64,000 nt of DNA from Anthopleura xanthogrammica (taxonomy: Eukaryota > Cnidaria > Anthozoa > Actiniaria > Actiniidae): contig OZ025223.1 in assembly GCA_964019055.1 (NCBI GenBank), positions 8,219,763 to 8,283,762 of the forward strand, in the 5' to 3' direction. Position numbers and translations under genes: made by a program. Shown piece by piece: positions 47,901 through 58,632 of this stretch. The first letter of the stretch is position 1. Each line of letters begins with the position of its first letter. The notes beneath the pieces are model-generated. The model was not told the origin of the DNA, made no database searches, and saw only the letters and a list, made by a program, of their open reading frames with translations.

Positions 47901-50900
47901 CTTATTGAGTGCAGCTGTGAAATAAAACCACGTACACTTTCAGTAATACAGAATTATCATTTTATCACTTGATTTAAAACCCTTATCGTTGAAGTGCAAC
48001 TTGCGAAGTTTGATGTGTCGTTTAAAACTTAGCATTTCGACGGCCGTCAATCAAAATACTTTTTACAACCATGGCACAAGGTCTAATTTTTGACCGATTT
48101 CTTTTACTTTTGAGCCCTTAATAGTAAATCTCATTAACCTCCATCACAAACTTTGGTCATAAATACGAGGCATGTTTTTCTAGACCAATAAATTCGTTCC
48201 CAGTATTTTGAAATGCTCTGCAAACGAGACTTTAACATTTATGTTAACGTTGATAGTCGCTACAAACGAGATAAAATTCAAAAGGCCATAATTAAGTATG
48301 ACATGGCCACCATGTTGGTGGACGTCACCCAACATGGCGGCTATGACGTCACAGGCAATACGTACAAGTCCAGTCTCCTACAACACGGATGTGAACACTG
48401 AAGTAATCTTCCTCAGGTGCCTGATAGAAATATGGTAAAAACACAATGAGAATGAGAATAAGAATGGGAATGAGAAAGATATTGAGAATGAGGAGAATGA
48501 AAATGAGAATGAGAAGGAGAAGTCACAGTCAAGCCGCCTTACGTGCAAACCGATAGTTTTTAGATAGACGAAATTTGCAAAAGCCTGTTTCCCACTCGTA
48601 CAAAGTACTTACAGAAGTGAGAGTAAATGGATGCCATTCTAGTTGGGATATCTTGGAACACTGAATGCAAATGTACTAATAAGAAAAAGAGAAACAAATT
48701 AGATGCGCAAGAGCCACAATAGTGAAAAATGAATCGAGTCACATACCTGACCAGCTTCACAAGAAAAGCCTGCTTTTTTCATGTGGATTTCTACAACGTT
48801 TGAAGGATGCTTGATGACCTGAGGAGGTGAAGAAGAACATGACTATTACATCAACAATCTTATTGTGATCATCAAAGACATCATCATCAGCACCATCATC
48901 ATCATTACTACCATTATTACCATCTTCATCATATCATTACCATAACCATCATAATCATCAAATCTCATCACCATCGTTATCACCACCAACGTCATCATCC
49001 TCATCAAATATCATCACAATCACCATCATCATTACCACCATCCCTATCACCATCATCATCATCATCATCATCAAATATCATCACCACCATCAAATATCAT
49101 CATCATCAAATATCATCACCATCTTCATCATCACCAACGTCATCATCATCATCATCATCAAATATCATCACCACCATCATCATCAAATATCATCACCATC
49201 ATCATCATCACCATCACCAACGTCATCATCATCATCATATATCATCACCACCATCATCATCAAATATCGTCACCATCATCATCATCACCATCATCATCAT
49301 CAACGTCATCATCATCATCATCAAATATCATCACCACCATCATCATCAAATATCGTCACCATATATTACGAGCATCAGTTATACAACTACCACATCAATG
49401 TCCACATTTAAAGACTTCTATTTTCATTCTACATGACGACATGTAGCTAATATACATTACTTCATTGTCATTTTAGCTTCACCTTGACAACTTGAACACC
49501 CAGCAACGATCTGTAGAACCGCAGACATCGTTCAAGAAAGTACAAGATGAGTGGAACAAGGATGAATTTCCACGACTTAAACGGACAAAAAGAATCATAG
49601 AAAATAATAGAACTAGAATAGAACGTGCGCTCTAATAGACCTTTTTAGCTTTGTATGCAAATTGCCCATTGCAGACCACATGACAATCCCTTGAGAAATG
49701 TTCTTTTGTTAAAATATTTACACATGAAAGAAACAACTCCCAAGAGTGGCTTCACATGGTCTGAAATGGGCACAACAAACAACGAAGCTGAAAAGGTCTA
49801 TTGGTTGACTACTATGAAAAACAAATGGATGGATCACGCGCGTGCGCGCTGAATTAAAAAATCGTTAAGTTTAGACTAGGACTCACCGATGCTCCGTAAG
49901 AATTAAAACTAGGTAGCTCAAAACAATCGGTGTCCTCCTTGCCCCAATCGTCAATTTTATTCAAGCAGTATTCTGGGTCGTGTTTATCCATGTTGGTTTG
50001 AAAACGAAGGACACGACTATAGCACAATATATAATGTCAGTTATAGAAGAGATAGTGTAGACCAGGACATGACTAACTCACAGATCAAACCCTGAAACAA
50101 CCTCTGGGCTCATCTAAGTCAGGGCATGGCTAACTCACAGATCCAACCCTGAAACAATCTCTGGGCTCATCTAAGTCAGGGCATGGCTAACTCACAGATC
50201 AAACCCTGAAACAACCTCTGGGCTGATCTAAGTCAGGGCATGGCTAACTCACAGATCAAACCCTGAAACAACCTCTGGGCTGATCTAAGTCAGGGCATGG
50301 CTAACTCACAGATCCAACCCTGAAACAACCTCTGGGCTGATCTAAGTTAGGGCATGGCTAACTCACAGATTAACCCACCCTGAAAGACTGTCTAACGTAC
50401 CCCATTCCATGAACCAGAAGACCAATAAAGAACAGAATGAAGAGGTGATGGGAGTACCAAAACACTTCAAAGTAAGACCGCCTGTCAATCAAATTTTTGA
50501 AACGTTATTTCCTAATAGATCTTTTTACCTTGTAATGTTCTCCCATTTCAGACCACGTGTCATTCCCTTTAGAATAAGATTTTTTGTTTAATTTGTATCC
50601 ATATTCATGTGTCTTCTCATGAGCAATCATTAAACGAAGAAATGATACTCTAGGGAATGACACGTGGTCTGAAATGGGAAAACTTCACACCCGAGCTCAT
50701 TCCTAACAATATGCATTTTCAATAAGCACCAAACGAGCTATAGACCTCTTGCTGCACTTCGGAATGAAGCTCAATTTGGAGGACAAAACAATAGGTTCCA
50801 ATTCTCAGGAGATTGAAATTCTTTTGTTTTGTCCTCCAAATTGAGCTGCTTTAACATCACGTGAAAGGGGTCTTTTAGGGTTATTTTTTTACCTGATCAA

Positions 50901-53900
50901 TTCAGTAGATGACGACACCATCACAATCAGGCAGAGAGTTATCACAGCACCTGTGACCCCAGGGACTGAAAAAGATTTCAAAATTAAAAAACCTTGGCAA
51001 TTCTTCATGATCAGTGATCAAGGAAATGGGAACCCTGTGTTTCTTAGTGGTCTTCATAGAGGACACGGACTTAAGCCTGGTTCACACTATCAACGCAAGC
51101 ATAGGTGAACACTTGTTTCCATAGCCCAAACTGCCCTTCATCGAGAAAGGACTGGAATCGATTCTAGGGTTGGTTAGGTTTAGGGTAAGATTTAGGGTTA
51201 GATTCCAATAAACGAGCGTTTTTTTTCCTCAGGTGAACGGAATCTTTAAATATTTCATTTTCTATCTTTGTTAGCCTATGGCCCTTCAACTCATTTCCGG
51301 CTTAGAGCGAACGCGTGTATATCAGCCGAATGGGTTTGGGGGAAAAACTTATTTGGGGAGTGTAATATATTGAGTAAAAACTATTCTCAAATACAAGTTT
51401 TACAAGAAAAAAATTGTTGTTTTTTTGGCTTTTGCCTAACAACAAAGGCTTTCTCATGGGATGGGATGGAATATTATTAGGTGAGAAACCTTTAAGAATT
51501 ACTTACTTGATTTAAACAACTCAGTAACAGGATCCTAAGCAAAGAAAAAACATTTAATGGTCAGCTAAACTAAAGCCTCATCCAGACTAAAGCATTTTCA
51601 GAAACGACCCGTTTTCGTCTAACTGGAAACGCCTGGAAAGATTAGCTCCCACACTAGTGTTTTCAAGGCGTTTTCGCTTGTCCTCCCTAAAACGATCAAA
51701 AACGCAGATATGATCGGAAATGACGTAATGTCATCATCTGCGCATGCGTAAACAGACGTGCTGAATGACGTGAACGTTTTCAAAAGCTTTCGTTCACCTT
51801 TCCACTCACAAATACGATAGGCCTCCATTTTCAAATATCTCCCCCGGGGGGGATATCTCCATTCTGGAGAGCGTTTACAAATGTATGCGTTTTGATCATT
51901 TGAGTGCGAACGCAAGGCCAAAACGCATCAAAAGGAAGCATTTTCAAACGAAAAGGTCATGTAAGAAGAAAGTAAAACAAAAAAGGCTGTAAGAAAGACG
52001 AAGGAAAAAACGTTGCAAAGGAGCCAAAGGAAGGAAGAAAGGAAGGAAAGAAACAAGAATACAAGAAGGTCAAGAGGGACATCTTGAATAATAGTCCCCT
52101 TCACAGTTCTTGAAAGGTAGCCGTGTCTTTGCATCGAAGAGAGACATGAGGTGACCTTGTAATGATAGAGACATGTGAATAATCGTCCAAGGTGTTAAAA
52201 AAAGGTCTCTATCATTGCAAGGTCACCTCATGTCTCTCTTCGATGCAAAGGCACAGCTACCTTTCAAGATGGCGCAGGGAACTGTGAAAGGGAATATTAC
52301 ATCTTGATTACTTACAGCATTCTTTTTGCTAATAGGGTTAACCATCTGATTACTCTGAATCAGTTTTTGGTTAAGTTCGCTTTCACTCTCCCAGCTATTG
52401 ATAAGATTTTCAAAATTGAAACAGTGCGCACCAACATGGACAACTGAAACCAGTAAGGAATAGTCAAAAATAGATGTCAAAGTCAACCAGCTGATCTGAA
52501 ATAGTGATGTAGAAATGAGGCTAAAAATTGAAACAGTGCGCACCAACATGGACAACTGAAACCAGTAAGGAATAGTCAAAAATAGATGTCAAAGTCAACC
52601 AGCTGATCTGAAATAGTGATGTAGAAATGAGGCTAAAACTGTATGGATGAGTCTATAATCACAGTGGTATGCACTGAATGAGAACAGAGAATATATTAGA
52701 CTAGAATGCAACTTAATTTGGAGGACAAAACAATAGGTTCCAATTCTCAGGAGATTGAAATTCTTTTGTTTTGTCCTCCAAATTGAGCTGCTTTTTCTGG
52801 AATGCAACTTAATTTGGAGGACAAAACAATAGGTTCCAATTCTCAGGAGATTGAAATTCTTTTGTTTTGTCCTCCAAATTGAGCTGCTCTGACGTCACGT
52901 GCAAGGTCTATATCTTTGACATCAAGTGAAGGGTAAGACAATTAGATGCTTCTTGTACAGGGGGCCAAATTGGAAACCAACTCAGTATATTCTGCTGTAT
53001 TTGTTACCCACAGTAAATAAAGATTTATTATTATAAGGGGCAGATCCAGCTAAAAATATAAGGAGGGGGCTCGACTGACTGTTGCGAATGACACCGCAGA
53101 ACTTGGAAAGATATTTAAAAATTTGCTTTCTGTTCAACTTCAAGAAGCATAGCTGAAGGGGGGCTACAGCCCCCTTTGCCCCTCCCTGGATCTGCCCCTG
53201 GTGTGATGTTAGCCTTTGTCATTCATGTGCCAACCAGAGATGGATTGGCTGGTAAAACAAAACAACTTGTGAAGAGATATTGTGGAAATGGTTGGCATAT
53301 TGTTACATCAGAATCTATTGTTATACATTGCTATTGATATTCTGGTTGAGTGATCATGCACAAAGCAATTCAAGAAGAGCTTGCTGCAAGGAAACTATGA
53401 AGTAATCCTAATATATTCTTTAAGTTCTCCAGAGCCTTGCCTTAAGTTGCTTTGTGCATGATCACTCAACCAGAATATCGAAAGTGTACTATTGGCTGAA
53501 CAATAGGATGTGTGTAAGGAATTCCGGTAGTGGTAGTATTGCAAATAATACTTGTTGTATTATTGGACTTACCCGTCATTAGGCATATTGTATAAGCAAT
53601 GTATTTATGGAATGTAACACATTTGTCCAGAACACGCATGACGGGCCTCATCACTGCATACTATTAAAACAAATGAAAAATATGGAAAAGACCTACGTTT
53701 AATTTCATTCATTCATTACTTTCTAACTTCACCAGAGTAGTAAATATAGGGGAGAATCTAGGAGAGGGGTGCCCCCTATCCCCCTCCCCCAACTGGGCCA
53801 TAGCAGGGCACCCCCAATAATTTTGGATGTACAGTATATTGAACACTGGAAATTTTATTTAGGTATATTACTAATACATATAGGGTGTTTTAGAATACAG

Positions 53901-54124
53901 CACCCCCAATACTTCTGACCAGGCCCCCCTATATCTTTGGCCTTACTAGGGCCCTGCCCCAGATCTGATCATAAAAAAATAATGGTGCACTACTCCTAAA
54001 AAATCCTAAATCGACCCTGAAACAGAAGTAATAGTGGCCCTAAGAGAGACCCCTGAGGCACCCCTGACTAAATAGCCTTGAACTGTGAGAAAAGGTATTA
54101 TTTACCACATCATGAGAAAGAGGG

Positions 54125-54167
<43 letters not shown>

Positions 54168-55824
54168 ATCAATGAGAGTAGGGAGGGGTAGGGATGAGTA
54201 ACTTGTTTCAGATGGAGCACAGTTGTTAAAAGTAATCTATTGAAAATATTTTGTTGTGCTACTTACATTACAATTGCTTCTAATCAGTGATATAATATTC
54301 CGGCACATTGTAAGCAGAATTAACATGCAGTTGAAGTTCAGCACCATTGCGGCACCTCTAGCAATTGGCAGTCCTTTCTAAATCAACATAATATGTGAAA
54401 CACGACAATATAACTATTTATTGACTGGTAGTATGGTAGGCTAGTTCACTCTGCAGTCAAGATAACAGGTGAACTTATCTCACTTCTGGGGTCTTGGGTT
54501 CGATTCCTGGACTCCGTATCACAAGTAGAGTTTTTTGGGTCTTTCCCTTGATTTGATGGGTTCTAACTCCATTTTCCTCCCTCTGGAAAACTTAACATGC
54601 TAAATTCCAATTCGATCTGTGCCAAATAGCCATGCCCTGACTTAGATCAGCCCAGAGGTTGTTTCAGGGTTCAATCTGTGAGTTAGCCATGCCCTGACTT
54701 AGATCAGCCCAGAGGTTGTTTCAGGGTTCAATCTGTGAGTTAGTCATGCCCTGACTTAGATCAGCCCAGAGGTTGTTTCAGGGTTCAATCTGTGAGTTAG
54801 CCATGCCCTGACTTAGATCAGCCCAGAGGTTGTTTCAGGGTTCAATCTGTGAGTTAATTAGCCGTGCCCTGACTTAGATCAGCCAAGATATTGGTTCAGG
54901 GAGAAGAGAAAATCCTGCTCTGCTCTCCCACCTATGTTAACATTCCCCCCCCCCCCCCCCCCAAAAAAAAAGTGCATGAAACAGACAATGAATTATTTGA
55001 ATGTTTCAAAATTGGGCTTCCTATGGGATTTCAAGGACAGGAAGTCCACACCCAAAAAATACTTCCAATATCAGTGGAAAGTAAAACTGCACATAACTTT
55101 ACACGCTTGACGACATCTAGACTATCATTGTTATGTTTATTGAATAGCGTCTGACGTCTTTAGCTTGGACATAGTATTTACCCATTTCATAGCTCATGTC
55201 ATTCTCTAGAGAATAAGATTCTCTGTTTGAGTTGTATCCATATTAACATGTCTTCTCATACGCAACCGTTAAACAGAGAAATGATACTCTAGGGAATGAC
55301 ACATAGTCTGAAATGGGAAAAGATTACACTCAAGCTAAAGAGTTTGATTCAGTACTTAATTAAGTGAATCACTCTTGTGGAACAATGTTCCGCTTTTTTA
55401 CTACGAAATTAAAACTTCTTATATTTGCTTAAATTTATTAGATTTTTACAATAAAGAGTGCATGAAATTTTAATTTTTCGATATAAATGACTAACCTTAA
55501 TCACAACTCTAAGATAGGTGAATTTCTTTGATGTTCCATAGTCCAAATATGTCGTGACAAACAGGACAATGTTGATCAACATCCATACTAACTGCAGCAA
55601 AAACCATAGACAATGAAAGTTTATCGTGATTTTGGTGTCGAAATTGTAATTCTTGAGAGTTAAATAACGACATTTCTTGGTTACAGCCTTAATATTTAAT
55701 AACTTAGACATATTTTTAACAACTATTTATAAGAAAAAGTTAGAGTATATTAAAAGTATTTGAAGATTCCTGGACTTACCACAACGATATAGCGACCAAG
55801 TTCATTGACTTTGAATCCCAGCAT
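41940..55824 (-). CDS. NADPH oxidase, NOX2 type
   Basis: Electron-transferring membrane flavocytochrome that makes superoxide from NADPH and O2. Twenty coding exons, all phases consistent: 55780..55824, 55496..55591, 54267..54377, 53573..53660, 52316..52443, 51507..51534, 50893..50965, 50401..50481, 49887..50016, 49483..49575, 48747..48818, 48613..48675, 48366..48420, 47851..47914, 47204..47240, 46661..46743, 43568..43688, 43152..43220, 42789..42916, 41940..42063; 562 aa against 570 in human NOX2. Heme ligands: His in TFHKY and the one 14 residues on in VVHVGAH; HH in FWYSHHLF and His in LLVHG. FAD site HPFTLTS, NADPH site [26 protein letters not shown] and the terminal NKENF are present. No EF hands, so regulation by cytosolic subunits (NOX1-3 type) rather than calcium is expected. 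Confidence 0.96.
42405..42768. repeat. GGTGGGTAGG minisatellite
   Basis: Imperfect repeats of GGTGGGTAGG with TACAGTA or GATAGATAGAT spacers, in the last NOX2 intron. Confidence 0.92.
43300..43512. repeat. Two palindromes in tandem
   Basis: ACCCAAGCTAGACCA(T/G)AATG and inverse occur twice (about 43320-43398 and 43436-43509), separated by about 38 bp. NOX2 intron. Confidence 0.85.
43730..43895. mobile_element. CACGTG MITE copy in NOX2 intron
   Basis: CAGACCACGTGTTATTCCCT and inverse, same internal sequence as the other copies. Confidence 0.85.
44137..44277. mobile_element. GGAGGACAAAAC MITE copy in NOX2 intron
   Basis: TATAGACCCC at the left, GGGGTCTATA at the right; nearly full-length palindrome. 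Confidence 0.85.
45160..46307 (+). CDS. Multipass membrane protein nested antisense in NOX2
   Basis: Two coding exons, 45160..45935 (ATG in GTCATGG, donor GTAAAT) and 46163..46307 (acceptor CTCCACAG), 306 aa; phase 2 agrees. A likely 5' non-coding intron runs 44640-45136 (TTTAAG/GTAAGA ... TTTCCAG). The first 200 residues carry about five or six hydrophobic segments ([51 protein letters not shown] and others). The rest is a charged cytosolic-looking tail with Glu/Lys clusters and a basic SRRGRRRW patch. I do not recognise the family; it does not look like p22phox or CYBC1. The gene lies wholly inside the 2.97-kb NOX2 intron 43689-46660 on the opposite strand. Confidence 0.75.
46476..46481 (+). 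promoter_or_regulatory. Candidate polyadenylation signal of the nested gene
   Basis: AATAAA 170 bp after the stop codon and still inside the NOX2 intron. Confidence 0.45.
46795..47010 (+). mobile_element. SINE-like element, tRNA-derived type
   Basis: GTGCGAGTCCCGCCGGG resembles a B box. It is followed by the block GGTTTTTCTCCGGGTTCTCCGG shared with the element at 58090. Diverged copy in a NOX2 intron. Confidence 0.5.
47390..47700. repeat. 125-bp tandem repeat made of palindromes
   Basis: Two and a half units, each with two near-perfect palindromes of the form GTATTCTTTATATAAAGAAT, in a NOX2 intron. Confidence 0.9.
48850..49370. repeat. CAT-rich microsatellite/minisatellite
   Basis: CATCAT runs with AAATATCATCACC interspersions, in the NOX2 intron between exons 48747..48818 and 49483..49575. 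Confidence 0.95.
49635..49803. mobile_element. Diverged CACGTG-family MITE
   Basis: ATAGACCTTTTTAGCTTTG at the left, its inverse at the right; central site mutated to CACATG. Confidence 0.7.
50040..50390. repeat. 57-bp minisatellite, forward orientation
   Basis: About six units containing CAGGGCATGGCTAACTCACA and AACAACCTCTGGGCTGATCT. The same sequence is inverted at 54640-54890 and present once to twice at 31950-32030. Confidence 0.92.
50512..50697. mobile_element. CACGTG MITE 30 bp upstream of a NOX2 acceptor
   Basis: CAGACCACGTGTCATTCCCT and inverse. Located on the intronic side of exon 50401..50481. Confidence 0.85.
50742..50880. mobile_element. GGAGGACAAAAC MITE copy
   Basis: AATTTGGAGGACAAAACAAT and inverse; ends 12 bp before the donor side of exon 50893..50965. 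Confidence 0.8.
52138..52262. repeat. Palindrome in NOX2 intron
   Basis: TTTGCATCGAAGAGAGACAT and its inverse flank an ATAGAGAC core; arms of about 55 bp. Confidence 0.75.
52411..52636. repeat. Tandem duplication of 113 bp covering a NOX2 exon start
   Basis: The acceptor and the first eleven codons of exon 52316..52443 are repeated 113 bp upstream. The upstream copy reads into TTTTAG and would end translation at once. Confidence 0.88.
52700..52910. mobile_element. Two GGAGGACAAAAC MITEs head-to-tail
   Basis: Two nearly identical palindromes adjoining at about 52800. Confidence 0.8.
54128..54167. repeat. (GA)n microsatellite
   Basis: Dinucleotide run in a NOX2 intron. Confidence 0.95.
54640..54890. 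repeat. 57-bp minisatellite, inverted orientation
   Basis: More than four units of the inverted complement of the 50040 array (CAGCCCAGAGGTTGTTTCAG ...). Confidence 0.92.
55158..55345. mobile_element. CACGTG-family MITE, mutated centre
   Basis: TTAGCTTGGACATAGT left end, inverse right end; central sites changed to CTCATG and CACATA. Confidence 0.75.
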
Positions 55825-56212
55825 TTCTACTTTTTTTAAATTCCGTAATCCTTTGATCTAAGTGTATTACTGTTCTCCTACAGCTTCTCTCGGATTTAGG
55901 GCCTTATTTTTTTCTCGATTCGTTGAAATTTTAGCCTAATTTTGTAACAATCAATGAAGCTGACATTGACATTGAGTGGTTCTGGCAGTCCTGTGTTATG
56001 TTCAACAATCCCCTTCCCTCCCCTCTCTCGGGTGCATTATTGTCACATTGGAGGAACGCCTGCTGAAAATTGCAGACACCACGAGTTTGAGTCCAAAAAT
56101 GTCGAGAGTTTTTATCTTTCTTACTTTTTCTTGTTATTTCTTGTCGTAAAAAGGGAATTTGGAGTTTTTTAAGACTCGTGAATATCCATAAAGCCAACGT
56201 AAAGGTGAAAAT
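55825..56212. promoter_or_regulatory. Divergent promoter region of NOX2 and the helicase
   Basis: 388 bp separate the NOX2 start codon (minus) from the helicase start codon (plus). Both genes must be driven from here unless 5' non-coding exons lie further away. A GC-richer pyrimidine block CCCCTTCCCTCCCCTCTC is at about 56010. Confidence 0.6.
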
Positions 56213-58632
56213 ATGATGTTGAGGAACGTTTGTGGTCGTAGGCATGTTCAATTTGCACGGAATTCATTGCTTGGCAGAGAGTCTTGTTTTATTTTTAATG
56301 CTCGTTTTTATCAAGAAAGAAAATTAACTTCACCTAGAAGACCTAAGACAAGAATAACAGAGATTGATAAAGGTATTGAAGGAACGAAAAAAGTCCCCAA
56401 AGTAAAGGATTCTGATGTAGAATTTCTGAAACTTTGGAAGTCAACTGAGAAGAACTATAGAACTCAGCTTCGTGGGACAATGATGGAAAAAAGAGTTTCC
56501 AAAAAACAAATTAAGGAACTCAATATGGAGACTGTTCCAAGGCACAGTGAACTAACCAAAGGAGCTTCCCTGGTTATGGAGGACAATGATTTTGGTTTTC
56601 GAGTTCCTAGGTTTAGAGAAATTGTCAGCAAGCTTAATTTAGGAAGGCCAGTGGATAAAATCCCAAGTTTTAAAGAAGAAAAAGAGAAAAAAGAGATGAC
56701 ACAAGTTATGGATAATTTAACATGTGATGTCTCTTTTGAAGATATTGGTGTCCATCCCAAATTGATAAAAAAGTTACAAAAAGGTGGTATTACAAGGCCC
56801 GTGCTTATTCAAGAAAGAGCTTTGCCTCTAATTTATGAAAACAAGAGTATCTTAATCAAGTCTGAAACAGGTTCAGGAAAAACACTAGTTTTCCTCTTGC
56901 CTACTTTACAAGATCCTGGGAAAAGTTATGGAACTGTCATTGTTGTTCCTACAAGAGAATTAGCGAGTCAGATGTTGTACGAGGCACACCGACTTCTTGG
57001 GGATAAATCAATTGTGGCATCTTTTGTAAGTTCATGTTTTACAAAACAGTATATGAATAATATGAATAGGAAAAAGTTAACCTTTTTAGTAGAATAGGGC
57101 CATAAAGATTTCAACTTCTTTTGTTCCAATTTTATAAATTCTTGTAAGTACTTTAAGGCTAAGATAAATAGACCTATATCTTGCAAACATGATATCATAA
57201 GCTATTTGATCTATCAGAAAAAGGAGTTTACTATCAAATCTGGCACACCAATAATAATAGTTTAACTGGGAAGTTTCATAAAGATTGCCTTTAAATTAAA
57301 AGCATTTTCGAAAAACATTTTTTGCATAGAAATGTATGTGGACAGGCATCGCTTGCTCAGTGAGCCTCTTTATAAGACTAGATGCTTACATTTCTTTGCA
57401 AAAATTTCACAAAAAAGTTGCATACAAGTTAATTGCAAGGAGTCATTGCCTAGTATAATACACCACCTTCACCTGGAATAACAATAACATTCTTTGCATG
57501 ATAGGTTAGTGGTGTTGATTTGTCTTCACAAGAAAAGAGACTACGAGATACGACCAACCCACCACGCATTGTCATCGGCACACCCAAAAGACTCCTGGAG
57601 ATTGTCGAGGCAAATGAATCTCTTTTCCAAAAAACTAAGCGAATTGTTGTGGATGAAGTGGACAAGATTCTTTTGCCATTGCACAAAAGAGCTTCACAGA
57701 AGACAATCCTTAAGAGAGCAGAACACCCAAGATCAGGAAGGCTCTTAGTTGAAAAAATAGCCCAACTTTCAAAGGTACTATACTGTACATGTACTTCAGC
57801 ACTACCAATTAAGGGATTGGCAAAACACTAGAGAGAAATGTTAGGAGAAGCATTCTTGGCATGTAGTAGTCAGACATTTCTCAAGTGTTTTGCCAATCCC
57901 CAAGTGCTTTATAACTGGACATATATTCCACATTGAGCGAGTGTTATATTTCTTTTACAAATATCTGTAAAGTTCACTACTTAAAATAGCTATTCTTTTG
58001 GACGCTGATATGAAATAGAAAGCTCATAAAGCACATGCCGCTACCAATCAGAAGGAAATATTTATAACAATTACAGTAATTGTTGTAATTAATGGGTGGC
58101 ATGGGTGGCGTAGTGGCTTACCGCTCGCCTCTCACCGCTGTGGTCCGAGTTCAATCCCCAGTTCGGGTCAGATCATATTATGTGAGTTGAGTTTGTTTGA
58201 TGTGTTGTTTTCTCCCTTGTCACAAGGGTTTTCTCCGGGTACTCTGGTTTCCTCCCTTCCTAAAAATCAACATGTGAGTTGAGTTGTATGCATAGAATAT
58301 ATAATGTAGTGGTAATGTGTGTGAGTGACAGTGGGCCAAATTGGAAACCAGTATTAAGTTACTGAATTTGTATTCCACTATAAAAAAGTGATTTATTTAT
58401 TTATTTAATTATATTGTCTTTAGGTCCCAAAAAAGCAGTTTATTGGTGCATCTGCTACTGTTAACACTGCTCTTTTAGAAGATCTGGTCGACATGGGCTG
58501 GGGTGATCATGTGACTGTGGTCCAGTCCCCCTCTTATGAAGGAAAGATCAGAAGTATCCCATCATGCATCAGACACAGATATACATTTTATGATGAAGAG
58601 ACCGAATCATCGAAGGCACTTGTCTTAGCAAG
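56213..58632 (+). CDS. DEAD-box RNA helicase, DDX28-like (N-terminal half)
   Basis: Exons 56213..57025, 57505..57774 and 58424..58632, phases 0, 0 and 2. The start is Arg-rich and lacks acidic residues, as a mitochondrial presequence; DDX28 acts on the mitochondrial large ribosomal subunit. Visible: Q motif around GGITRPVLIQERALP, motif I SETGSGKT, Ia VVPTRELA, Ib IGTPKRLLE, motif II as VDEVDK (DEVD instead of DEAD), motif III SAT in FIGASATVNT. The chain stops at an open donor after ALVLAR. The second RecA domain (motifs IV-VI) was not found in the remaining 5.4 kb, so either its exons lie beyond the window past the GPCR or the gene is truncated. A member of the DDX28 group is the best guess; other mitochondrial DEAD-box types are possible. 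Confidence 0.82.
58090..58400 (+). mobile_element. tRNA-derived SINE in helicase intron 2
   Basis: A box-like TGGCGTAGTGGCTTACCGCT, B box-like GAGTTCAATCCCC, then the shared TTTTCTCCGGGTACTCTGG block and the tail GGGCCAAATTGGAAACCA ending in (ATTT)n. The tail alone is also at 52964-53035. Confidence 0.8.
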
